DNA from: CADCTB01 sp035494015
GTDB taxonomy: Bacteria; Actinomycetota; Acidimicrobiia; Acidimicrobiales; AC-14
Length of the DNA stretch: 30,509 bases
NCBI GenBank assembly: GCA_035494015.1
Contig: DATJHJ010000107.1
Location: 1 to 30,509, forward strand
Direction: 5' to 3'
This document shows positions 7,250 to 13,977 of the stretch, in pieces. The notes beneath the pieces are model-generated. The model worked only from the letters and a program-made list of their open reading frames with translations, was not told the origin of the DNA and did no database searches. The translations under genes were made by a program, and so were the position numbers. Position 1 is the stretch's first letter. The number at the start of each line of letters is the position of its first letter.

Positions 7250-8553
7250 CTCCACTCGGTCCCGGCGGCGGGCACGTCCAGCACCGGGGGTCGGCCGGCG
7301 CCGGCGCAGGGAGTGCCTTGGCCGTGGCGGCGGAGGTCGACGGCGAACACGTCCAGGGCGCTGCGCAGCAGGGTCACGGCGCCGTCCGGGTGGCCGCAGC
7401 CGCCCCGGCCCTCGATGTCGTCGGCCCACCGGCGCAGGCGGGCGACGGCGTCCGGGGAGCCGTCCCATTCCAGCGACGCCATGGCCCCGGCCACCGCCGG
7501 CAGACCCCGCACGCAGGGCCCGCACTGGCCCGCCGACTCCTCGGCGAACCACTGCAGGACCCGGGCCGTCTCGGCCAGCCCGCAGGCCCCCTCGGGCAGG
7601 GCGACGACGACGCCGGCGCCGGGAGCGGCCCCGAAGGAAGCCAGGCCCGCCCGGCTGTACGGTGCGCCCAGGGCCGACGGGACGGGCACCCAGGCGCCCG
7701 AGAAGCCGCCCACCAGCAGGGCTTGGGTTTGCCCGGTCGGGCCGCCGGCCCGGCCGAGCAGTTCCTCGATCGGCATCCCCCAGGGGACTTCGGTGACGCA
7801 GGGCCGCGCCACGGCGCCGCTGACGGTGACCAGGGTGGTGCCGGGCTCTGCTGCCGTCCCGGTCGCCGTGAACCACGCCGGTCCGTAGCGGACGATCTGG
7901 GCCAGGTGGGCCAGGGTCTCGACGTTCTGCACCAGGGTCGGCCGGCCGCCGACACCACCCGCGCCGCCGGTGTGGGCGGGCGCGCCGGTGGGCTTGGCCG
8001 GGCCGCCGTCGATCCAGCGGACCAGGGCGGACGACTCTCCGGCGACGTAGCGGGATGGCGGGGCGGCGACCCGCACGTCGATCCGGGCGGCCTCGGCCCG
8101 CCGCTCGACGACGGCCCGCCGCACGCCCTCCAGGGCCCGGGCGTGGGCCCGGTCCACGGCGACCACGACGGTCTCGGCGCCCACCGCGGCCGCGGCCAGC
8201 AGGGCGCCGTCGAGCACCAGGTGCGGGGCCCGGGCCAGCAGGAGGCGGTCCTTGGCGCTCGCCGGCTCCCCCTCGGAGGCGTTCACCACCACGGTCCGGG
8301 GGCCGGGGCGGGAGGCGACGGCCCGCAGCTTCTCGCCGGTCGGGAAGCCGGCCCCACCCCGCCCGCCGAGCCCGGAACGTCGGACCAGGTCGACCAGGTC
8401 GACCCGGGGGGTCGACGTCGGCGTGGGAGGGGCGGGGTGGCGGCGCCGGTGCTCGTCGAGGGTGGTCCAGCCCGACGGACTGACCTCGGCGAGCAGGCCG
8501 GCGGGGCCGGTGGATCGGTCGGCGGGGGCCATCGTGGCCCCGTCGGCCCTCAT
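7246..8553 (-). CDS. NuoF-like NADH dehydrogenase protein (FMN, SLBB, Fe-S)
   Basis: 435 residues, close to NuoF in length and order. Seen: FMN/NADH site GLGGRGGAGFPTGEK at 61-75, NASEGEP at 91-97 then KDR, YVAGESSALVRWIDG at about 169-183, and a PTLVQNVETLA stretch at 205-215. An SLBB-like region (about 235-310) and a C-terminal cluster region follow. In NuoF the cluster motif is ESCGxCxPCRxG plus one later Cys; here ESAGQCGPCVRG gives Cys344 and Cys347 with Ala341 in the first position, and Cys386 as the later one. It probably oxidises NADH for the adjacent heme membrane protein and ferredoxin. ATG 8553 overlaps the upstream stop as ATGA; ATG 8532 is an alternative. NuoE and NuoG are absent, so this is not part of complex I. 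Confidence 0.9.
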   Translation of the reverse strand: MRADGATMAPADRSTGPAGLLAEVSPSGWTTLDEHRRRHPAPPTPTSTPRVDLVDLVRRSGLGGRGGAGFPTGEKLRAVASRPGPRTVVVNASEGEPASAKDRLLLARAPHLVLDGALLAAAAVGAETVVVAVDRAHARALEGVRRAVVERRAEAARIDVRVAAPPSRYVAGESSALVRWIDGGPAKPTGAPAHTGGAGGVGGRPTLVQNVETLAHLAQIVRYGPAWFTATGTAAEPGTTLVTVSGAVARPCVTEVPWGMPIEELLGRAGGPTGQTQALLVGGFSGAWVPVPSALGAPYSRAGLASFGAAPGAGVVVALPEGACGLAETARVLQWFAEESAGQCGPCVRGLPAVAGAMASLEWDGSPDAVARLRRWADDIEGRGGCGHPDGAVTLLRSALDVFAVDLRRHGQGTPCAGAGRPPVLDVPAAGTEWR

Positions 8554-9113
8554 CGCCGCCCCCCGGCGGGGACCAGGGCGGGTTCGGGGTCCTGGGCCTC
8601 GGACAGCCGGCGGATGGTCAGCCCGGCGACGACCGCAGTGATCCCGATCACGCCCCAGCGCATCAGGGGTGTGGCCCGGTCGGTCCCGGCCGACAGGGCG
8701 TGGGTGGTGGCCAAGGCGAAGAGGGGAAAGCTGGCGTAGTGGGTGAGGCGCCACAGCCGCTTGGAGAGGTGGGCCCGGACGAGCGACGTCACTTCGACGG
8801 CCACCAGCAGGTACATGGCGGCGATCCCCCAGGCCACGGCCACCGGGTGCCAGTCGCCGGTGAGGGGGACCAGGACCTCGACCAGGCCGAAGTGGACGTA
8901 GGTGTCGACGAGGATGCTGACCACGTGCAGGACGGTGAAGACCAGGCCGGCGCCGCCCAGGAAGCGGTGAAGGTCGAGGAGCCACGCCGATCGGGGTCGG
9001 CCGCGGCCCAGCCCGGTGCTGAGCGCCAACCCCCAGAGCAGGCTGGCGGCCAGGAGGCCCCAGGCCACCAGGCCGTCGGCGCGGGCGGCGTACCACCAGA
9101 GCTTGCTGTTCAC
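8550..9113 (-). CDS. Ferric-reductase-like transmembrane protein, b-type heme
   Basis: 187 residues with about five to six membrane helices, matching the ferric-reductase-like transmembrane domain. Candidate heme ligands come in two pairs: His49 and His63 (LDLHR to TVLH) and His125 and His138 (LTHYA to ATTH), the spacing expected for two stacked b hemes across the membrane. It lacks the cytoplasmic FAD/NAD domain of full ferric reductases; the NuoF-like protein and ferredoxin encoded directly behind it probably supply electrons instead. First gene of a four-gene minus-strand operon. It is divergent from the Thr-rich protein/apbE pair, which suggests a shared outside-facing electron pathway. 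Confidence 0.88.
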   Translation of the reverse strand: MNSKLWWYAARADGLVAWGLLAASLLWGLALSTGLGRGRPRSAWLLDLHRFLGGAGLVFTVLHVVSILVDTYVHFGLVEVLVPLTGDWHPVAVAWGIAAMYLLVAVEVTSLVRAHLSKRLWRLTHYASFPLFALATTHALSAGTDRATPLMRWGVIGITAVVAGLTIRRLSEAQDPEPALVPAGGRR

Positions 9114-9155
9114 GGCCCCCAGCCTGAAGGTCGACGCTCGGCGCGCCCTGTGCCC

Positions 9156-9231
9156 TTCCTGGGAGCTTCCTCTGAGCGGGGGGACCGGTTCGGCGGCAAG
9201 AGCGAGCCCTCTCCCAGGGTTCTTTCAGGTA
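9156..9231. promoter_or_regulatory. Divergent promoter with two 11-bp tandem repeat sites
   Basis: In the 138-bp gap between the two redox operons there are two tandem pairs, each with an 11-bp period. On plus, TCTCCCAGGGT (9210-9220) is followed by TCTTTCAGGTA (9221-9231). The other pair occupies 9156-9166 and 9167-9177 and reads on minus as GCTCAGAGGAA then GCTCCCAGGAA. Both pairs share a CTCxCAGG-like core and each points toward its own operon. Head-to-tail 11-bp half-sites are typical of OmpR/PhoB-type response regulators. No such regulator is encoded in the window. Confidence 0.5.
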
Positions 9232-9251
9232 GACGGCGGATCATCGAGATC

Positions 9252-9617
9252 ATGCCCCAGCCTTCCCCTACGATCCCGCCGCCCCCGCCGGGCCGCCGCC
9301 GGCACCCTGCCCTGCGGGCCCGCAAGGTCGCCGGGGCGACGAGCGCGGCGGCCATGGTCGGCCTCACCGGGTACCTGGCCGCCACCGGCGGCTTGTCCAA
9401 CCCCCTTGTCGCCGTCGAGGAGGCCCTGCCCGCGGCCCAGGCCCCAGCCGCGACGGCGACCACAGGCACTCCGGCCACGACGGCCACGACGAGGCCGACC
9501 GCTGGCACGACCCCGACCACGGAAGCGGTGACCGTCCCGCCGACCACGGCCACGACCGCCCCGGCCGTCGCCTCCGTCCCCTCCCGGCGCAGGAGCACGA
9601 CCAGCCGTGGCAGCTGA
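9252..9617 (+). CDS. Small Thr/Pro/Ala-rich membrane-anchored protein, unknown
   Basis: 121 residues, not recognised as a known family. A Pro-rich start and an Arg-rich patch (RRRHPALRARK) precede one hydrophobic stretch at about residues 27-46, so it is probably anchored with the rest outside. The remainder is a Thr/Ala/Pro linker ending in a basic tail (SRRRSTTSRGS). In related operons the gene here often encodes a secreted FMN-binding domain protein flavinylated by ApbE. This one has the anchor and linker expected of such a protein but stops before any FMN-binding domain, and no D-x-x-S/T-G-A-T motif is present. Its stop overlaps the apbE GTG by 11 bases, so the two are translationally linked. 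The start is the first ATG after the promoter repeats. Confidence 0.6.
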   Translation: MPQPSPTIPPPPPGRRRHPALRARKVAGATSAAAMVGLTGYLAATGGLSNPLVAVEEALPAAQAPAATATTGTPATTATTRPTAGTTPTTEAVTVPPTTATTAPAVASVPSRRRSTTSRGS

Positions 9618-10536
9618 GCGCCTCTTCCGGGCCATGGGCAGCGAGGCCCACCTCGTGGTGGTCGGGGGTGCCGATGCCGACGACCTCCTCGGCATGGCGG
9701 TGGCGCGGATCGAGCGGCTGGAGGCGCTCTGGAGCCGGTTCCGGGGCGACAGCGAGGTCAGCGAGCTGAACCGGCGGGCCGGGACGACGGTGCCGGTGTC
9801 GCCGGAGACGGTCGAGCTGGTCCGGCGGGCCGTCGAGGGCTGGTGGTTGTCGGGCGGGGCCTTCGACCCGACGGTCCTCGGCGCCGTGGTCCGGGCCGGT
9901 TACGACCGGTCGTTCGAGGCGCTCGGCGACGCCGGCACCCACGCGCCGAGCCCGACGGTCACCGCGGCGGCGGACATCGTGGTGGGCACCGACACGGTCG
10001 CCCTCCCCGCCGGTGCCGGGTTCGACCCGGGCGGGATCGGCAAGGGGCTGGCCGCCGACATGGTGGTGGCCGAGCTGCTCGCCGCCGGGGCCCACGGCGC
10101 CTGCGTCAACCTCGGGGGCGACGTGGCCGTGGCCGGGACCGGCCCCGACGGTGCGGGCTGGACGGTGGCCGTGGAGCACGAGCTGCGGCCCGAGCCCCTG
10201 GCCCACCTGGGGCTCTCGTCGGGCGCGGTCACCACGTCCACGACCTTGCGCCGCCGCTGGCGGCAGGGCGGGCAGCTGCGCCATCACCTGGTGGACCCGA
10301 GGACGGGCGAGCCGTCGGGCTCGGACGTCGACCACGTCACTGTGGTCGCGGGCAAGGCGTGGGTGGCCGAGGTCCTGGGCAAGGCGGTGCTGCTGCGGGG
10401 GTCGACGTACTGCTTCGACATCCTTGGCGGCACCGGGGCCGAGGCCCTGGCCGTCACGACGTCGGGCGAGGTCCGCACGACCCCCGGCCTGGCGGCCTAT
10501 ATGGGCGACTCCGAGATCTCAGTGTTGGCCGGGTAG
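9607..10536 (+). CDS. apbE: FAD:protein FMN transferase
   Basis: 309 residues, ApbE family. The enzyme splits FAD and attaches FMN to a Thr/Ser of target proteins such as NqrB/NqrC, RnfD/RnfG and secreted FMN-binding domains. Seen: RAMGSEAHLVV at the start, SGGAFDPTVLGAVVRAGYDRS (about 79-99), FDPGGIGKGLAAD (about 139-151) for FAD and Mg, NLGGDVAVAG near 168, and SSGAVTTSTTLRRRW followed by HHLVDPRTGEPS. There is no lipobox or signal peptide, unlike exported ApbE, so it may act in the cytoplasm before export of its target, or the start may be misread. GTG 9607 has AGGAG 11 bases upstream. Its end overlaps the convergent DUF2231 gene by 18 bases. Confidence 0.93.
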   Translation: MAAERLFRAMGSEAHLVVVGGADADDLLGMAVARIERLEALWSRFRGDSEVSELNRRAGTTVPVSPETVELVRRAVEGWWLSGGAFDPTVLGAVVRAGYDRSFEALGDAGTHAPSPTVTAAADIVVGTDTVALPAGAGFDPGGIGKGLAADMVVAELLAAGAHGACVNLGGDVAVAGTGPDGAGWTVAVEHELRPEPLAHLGLSSGAVTTSTTLRRRWRQGGQLRHHLVDPRTGEPSGSDVDHVTVVAGKAWVAEVLGKAVLLRGSTYCFDILGGTGAEALAVTTSGEVRTTPGLAAYMGDSEISVLAG

Positions 10537-11082
10537 GACGTCCTGCTCGGACTTGTGCCAGACCGGGCTGTCGCCCGCGGTCTCCACGTTGAAGCCGTAG
10601 TCGTAGACGAGGCTGCCGCCGTACGTGGCGCCGACCGAGACCAGGACGGCGATGACGATCGACAGGACCAGAACGACCCCCGAGGTCGCCGAGCGGGTGT
10701 GGTACTGGTTCAGGCGCACGGCGATGTCGGCCAGGGCCAGGACCGTCACCGTCACCATGATCCAGGCGTGGGTGTTGATGGTCCGCCGGGCCTGGGTGCC
10801 GGGCTCGGACGACTTGAGCCAGTCCCAGAACCCGGTCAGGGCGGCCAGGACCGAGACCGCGGCACCGCCGACGAAGACGTAGGTGCCGGCGTGCCAGAAC
10901 TCGCGGGCCCAGGCGTGGGTGCGGCCGAGGGCGGAGATGATGTCGAAGGCGGCGCCGAGGACGTAGGCGGTGACGGGCACGTCCGTGAGCGGCGGGTGCA
11001 GGGGCTTGCCGGCCCAGCCCCGCAGCCCCTTGAACTTGCGACCCCGCAGGGTCAGCGGCGGGCGAATGGTGAAGTGCCTCAT
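10519..11082 (-). CDS. DUF2231 family four-helix membrane protein
   Basis: 187 residues with four likely membrane helices (about 36-52, 66-87, 104-123, 133-153). The family hallmarks GKPLHPPLTDVPVTAYVLG and a TINTHAW segment are present; His29 and His105 are the conserved histidines and could bind heme, which is conjecture. The function of the family is not established. Its ATG overlaps the stop of the SufR-like regulator gene as ATGA, so the regulator and this membrane protein are made together. It lies tail-to-tail with apbE, overlapping by 18 bases. Confidence 0.85.
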   Translation of the reverse strand: MRHFTIRPPLTLRGRKFKGLRGWAGKPLHPPLTDVPVTAYVLGAAFDIISALGRTHAWAREFWHAGTYVFVGGAAVSVLAALTGFWDWLKSSEPGTQARRTINTHAWIMVTVTVLALADIAVRLNQYHTRSATSGVVLVLSIVIAVLVSVGATYGGSLVYDYGFNVETAGDSPVWHKSEQDVLPGQH

Positions 11083-11813
11083 GGCGTGTCCTCCTTCGCC
11101 GCGCCCAAGCGGACGCAGCATTGACCTTCGGAAGGTTCGAGCCGGGCTTCGAGCCCGGTCTCGGGCAGGGCCCCGACGAACCCGTCGAGCAGGGCCAGGT
11201 TCATGCCGCACACCAGGGCTGGATGTTCGGCGGCCAGGACGTGGAAGGGGCAGTTCGTCAGCACGATGTCACCGCGGTCACGGTGCGGTTCGTACCCCTG
11301 GGCGGCCAGGACGTCGATCGGGGAGCGGGCGCGGTCCCCGCCGGCGGCCGCCGCCAGCTCGGCGCCCCGCCGGCGGGCCACGTCGGCCACCACCGTGGCG
11401 ACGGGCGCGCCGGTCTCGGCCGACTCGGTGACGGCCGCGGCCAGCAGGCCGGCGGCGAAGGCATACCGGCGGGCCGGCAGGCTGACCTCGATGTCACCCT
11501 GGGCCCGCCGGTAGAGCTTGGCCGGGCGCCCGGCGCCGGGCCCCTGCCGACCGCTCAGGCGGCGGAACTCCGTCTCCAGGAGGCCGTCGTCGACCAGGCG
11601 GTCCAGGTGGAAGGCGGCGGCGGACCGGGCGATGGCCAGCCCCTCGGCGGCCTCGTCCCGGCTCACGGAGTGGTCCTGGTCGGCGACGAACTGGTAAAGG
11701 GCCCGGCGCAGCGGTTCGCCGAGGGCGGCCAGCGCGGTAAGGCTGGTGTCGAGGTTGCGGCCGGCGGGATCGGGACCAGAGCGATTTGCACCAGTCGGAT
11801 CAGGGGCGGCCAT
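11079..11813 (-). CDS. SufR-like (COG2345-type) HTH regulator with C-terminal cysteines
   Basis: 244 residues. The N-terminal winged helix (about 24-100) has LTALAALGEPLRRALYQFV, SRDEAAEGLAIARSAAAFHL and a wing ending GRPAKLYRR. The C-terminal domain carries Cys188 (TNCPF), Cys202 (ALVCGMN), Cys232 and Cys233 (GQCCVRL). SufR-type repressors use cysteines in this region to hold an Fe-S cluster, so this protein may sense iron-sulfur or redox state. ATG 11813 was chosen as the closest to the HTH; an in-frame extension upstream would run over the promoter. It is divergent from folE by 62 bp and coupled to the DUF2231 gene. No suf genes are in the window. Confidence 0.82.
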   Translation of the reverse strand: MAAPDPTGANRSGPDPAGRNLDTSLTALAALGEPLRRALYQFVADQDHSVSRDEAAEGLAIARSAAAFHLDRLVDDGLLETEFRRLSGRQGPGAGRPAKLYRRAQGDIEVSLPARRYAFAAGLLAAAVTESAETGAPVATVVADVARRRGAELAAAAGGDRARSPIDVLAAQGYEPHRDRGDIVLTNCPFHVLAAEHPALVCGMNLALLDGFVGALPETGLEARLEPSEGQCCVRLGAAKEDTP

Positions 11814-11875
11814 CGCTTGCCATTCTATCGTGTAAAGTACGGATTCGCCTGCTTTAGAACCGCCGAGGAGGGTCG
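11814..11875. promoter_or_regulatory. Divergent promoter, SufR-like/folE
   Basis: AT-rich 62-bp gap. TAAAG (11833-11837) and CTTTA (11852-11856) form a short inverted repeat around 14 bases. TAGAAT read on minus, about 10 bases before the regulator ATG, could be its -10. A strong GAGGAGG site (11864-11870) lies 5 bases before the folE ATG. The inverted repeat is a possible operator for the regulator; inference only. Confidence 0.35.
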
Positions 11876-12502
11876 ATGACACACGTTGCCGACGTCGCGT
11901 ACGAGGTCGACGAGTCGCCCGCACTGCACGTCGTCCCCTCGCCCGGTGGCGTGGACCTGGCGGCCGCCGAGCGGGCGGTGCGCGACCTGCTCGTCGCCCT
12001 GGGGCGGGATCCCTCCACCGAGCACCTGCGGGACACGCCCCGGCGGGTGGCCCTGGCCTACGAGGAGCTGCTCACCCCCCAGCCGTTCGTGGCCACGACG
12101 TTCCCCAACGACGAGGGCTACGACGGCCTGGTCCTGGAGCGGGACATCCCGTTCTCCTCGCTGTGCGAGCACCACATGCTGCCCTTCGTCGGGGTGGCCC
12201 ATGTGGGCTACCTACCCGCCGACCGCATCGTGGGCCTGTCCAAGCTGGCCCGCTTGGTCGAGCACCTGGCCCGGGGCCTCCAGGTCCAGGAGCGGCTGAC
12301 CGTCCAGATCGGCGACTGGCTCTCGGAGCACTTGGCGCCCAAGGGCGTCGGCGTGGTCATCGAGGCCGAGCACATGTGCATGTCCCTGCGGGGGGCGAAG
12401 GCGGCCGGCGCCCGCACGGTGACGTCGTCGCTGCACGGCCTGCTGCGCGACGACGCCCGGTCTCGGGGCGAGTTCCTGGCCCTGGCCCGGTCGACGTCGT
12501 GA
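11876..12502 (+). CDS. folE: GTP cyclohydrolase I
   Basis: 208 residues, the usual length. The enzyme converts GTP to 7,8-dihydroneopterin triphosphate, the first step of folate and pterin synthesis, as a cytoplasmic homodecamer with zinc. Seen: DTPRRVALAYEEL (about 53-65), the zinc site SSLCEHHMLPF (Cys97, His100), GLSKLARLVEHLARGLQVQE (about 120-139), and EAEHMCMSLRG with Cys168 as the third zinc ligand. Cys97 and Cys168 are both present, so this is the classical zinc-dependent type. The start ATG has a strong ribosome site. Its stop overlaps the gpgS GTG as GTGA, so the two are translated together. Confidence 0.96.
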   Translation: MTHVADVAYEVDESPALHVVPSPGGVDLAAAERAVRDLLVALGRDPSTEHLRDTPRRVALAYEELLTPQPFVATTFPNDEGYDGLVLERDIPFSSLCEHHMLPFVGVAHVGYLPADRIVGLSKLARLVEHLARGLQVQERLTVQIGDWLSEHLAPKGVGVVIEAEHMCMSLRGAKAAGARTVTSSLHGLLRDDARSRGEFLALARSTS

Positions 12503-13272
12503 CCCTGGTCACCGGGCCTCCGGTCGATGTCGCCGCCCGGTCCGCCCTGGCCACGGCCAAGGCGGCGGCCAGGCTGTCCGTGTCCGTGTGCCTGCCGGCC
12601 CGCGACGAAGCGGGCACCGTCGGCGCCGTGGTGGCTGCGGTCGTGGAGCTGGCGGGCGGGCCGTACCCGCTGGTCGACGAGGTGGTGGTGACCGACGACG
12701 GATCGGTCGACGGCACGGGCGCCCTGGCCGCTGCCGCCGGGGCGCTGGTCGTCCGTCGCGACGGCCCGGCCGGCAAGGGGGCGGCCATGGCCGAGGCGGC
12801 CCGGGCGGCCACCGGCGACATCGTCGTGTTCCTCGACGCCGATGTGCGCAACTTCGGCCCCCACTTCGTGACCGGCCTGATCGGCCCCCTCCTGGTGGAC
12901 GACGCCGTCGTGCTGGTCAAGGGGGCGTACCGCCGGCCGGGCGACGGGGGCCCGGCCGAGGGCGGCCGGGTCACCGAGCTGCTGGCCAAGCCGCTGCTGC
13001 GCCGGCTGTTCCCCGAGCTGGCCTTCGTCCGCCAGCCCCTGGCCGGCGAGGTGGCGGTGCGCCGGCCCGTGCTCGACGGCCTGGTCCTCGAGCCCGGCTA
13101 CGGCGTGGAGATCGGCATGCTCCTCGACGTGGCCGCCCGCTACGGCCCGGCGGCCATCGCCCAGGTCGACCTCGGCGAGCGGGTCCACCGCAACCGCCCC
13201 CTGGCCCAGCTGGCCGGCCAGGCCGACGAGGTGCTGGCCGCGGTGCTGGCCCGCACGCGGATCGGTGCCTGA
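12499..13272 (+). CDS. gpgS: Glucosyl-3-phosphoglycerate synthase-like glycosyltransferase
   Basis: 257 residues, GT81/GpgS type. GpgS transfers glucose from a nucleotide sugar to 3-phosphoglycerate, starting glucosylglycerate and methylglucose lipopolysaccharide synthesis in actinobacteria. Seen: VSVCLPARDEAGTVG (28-42), nucleotide-binding DDGS (66-69), GKGAAM (about 92-97), the metal motif FLDADV (111-116), KGAYRRP (141-147), GRVTELLAKPLL (156-167), RQPLAGE, GYGVEIGMLLD (200-210) and the late His230 in RVHRN. It is shorter than mycobacterial GpgS, mostly at the ends. GTG 12499 is set by the GTGA overlap with folE. In mycobacteria gpgS sits beside a folP gene, so the folate-gene neighbour is in keeping. 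Confidence 0.88.
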   Translation: MTLVTGPPVDVAARSALATAKAAARLSVSVCLPARDEAGTVGAVVAAVVELAGGPYPLVDEVVVTDDGSVDGTGALAAAAGALVVRRDGPAGKGAAMAEAARAATGDIVVFLDADVRNFGPHFVTGLIGPLLVDDAVVLVKGAYRRPGDGGPAEGGRVTELLAKPLLRRLFPELAFVRQPLAGEVAVRRPVLDGLVLEPGYGVEIGMLLDVAARYGPAAIAQVDLGERVHRNRPLAQLAGQADEVLAAVLARTRIGA

Positions 13273-13273
13273 C

Positions 13274-13291
13274 CGGGTTCGGGCGAACCCG
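13274..13291 (+). terminator. Hairpin after gpgS
   Basis: CGGGTTCG and CGAACCCG form a perfect 8-bp arm pair around two bases, starting one base after the gpgS stop. No T run follows, so it is only a candidate terminator or message-end stabiliser. Confidence 0.4.
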
Positions 13292-13465
13292 TAGTGGTGA
13301 CAACACCCCCATGAGAGACGCCGGCCTGCACCCTTTCCGCCCGATGACCGGGCGGTGTCAAATGACGACGGTTGCGGCGGCGACCGGACGTCGCAGGGTG
13401 TTGGGGGGTGGCGGCGGCGGCCGACCGCCTGAACGGCGGACCCAGCGCCCTGCGGCGTCGTCCTG

Positions 13466-13873
13466 ATGCCCGGCGCCGTGCCTCGGACAAGCCGGGGCCG
13501 GATGCTCCGGCGGGGGCTGGCCAAGCGGTGCCCGCTGTGCGGCAGCGGCGGCCTGTTCACGGGCTGGTTCCGAATGAAGGAGCGCTGCCCGGGGTGCGGG
13601 TACCTGTTCGAGCGGGAAGAAGGCTTCTTCCTCGGCGCCTACGTGATCAACCTGGCCATCGCCGAAGGCCTGGTGATCCTGCTGGCCGTGGTGCCCACGA
13701 TCGTCCTGCTGGCCCGCAATCCGGACACCGACGTGGTGCCCATCCTCGTCGCCGGGTTGGTCGGGGCCATTGTCGCCCCCATGGCCTTCTACCCGTTCTC
13801 CAAGACCATCTGGACCGCGGTCGACCTCATCATGCGCCCTCGCTCGGTGTACGAGCCCACCGACCGGCGCTGA
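13466..13873 (+). CDS. DUF983 family zinc-ribbon membrane protein
   Basis: 135 residues. A zinc ribbon near the N-terminus, RCPLCGSGGLF (about 21-31) and RCPGCGYLF (about 40-48), is followed by the family's EEGFFLGAYVINL and two hydrophobic helices (about 62-82 and 90-108), ending in DLIMRPRSVYEP. This matches DUF983, whose role is unknown. The start is uncertain: ATG 13502 (MLRRGLAKRCPLCG) is closer to the usual family start, while ATG 13466 adds 12 basic residues and overlaps a preceding short open frame. It runs toward the MscS gene, with a strong hairpin between them. Confidence 0.85.
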   Translation: MPGAVPRTSRGRMLRRGLAKRCPLCGSGGLFTGWFRMKERCPGCGYLFEREEGFFLGAYVINLAIAEGLVILLAVVPTIVLLARNPDTDVVPILVAGLVGAIVAPMAFYPFSKTIWTAVDLIMRPRSVYEPTDRR

Positions 13874-13951
13874 GCCCGCGCTCCGCGCTCAACCCGGGCC
13901 GCGGGCGCGCCGACAATCAACGTGGGTGCCCCCCTTCCGGTTCCGCCGGCT

Positions 13952-13972
13952 GGGAGGGGCGGCGCCCCTCCC
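13952..13972. terminator. Bidirectional hairpin between DUF983 and MscS genes
   Basis: A perfect 9-bp stem (GGGAGGGGC with GCCCCTCCC) around a 3-base loop, placed between two convergent genes, 79 bp after one stop and 6 bp after the other. There is no T run on either side, as is common in very G+C-rich genomes. Confidence 0.6.
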
Positions 13973-13977
13973 AAGCA

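Noticed and set aside
9252..9617. Frameshifted FMN-binding domain gene
   Set aside because: I read the other frames at the end and found no FMN-binding domain remnant before or inside apbE. Treated as a short intact protein instead.
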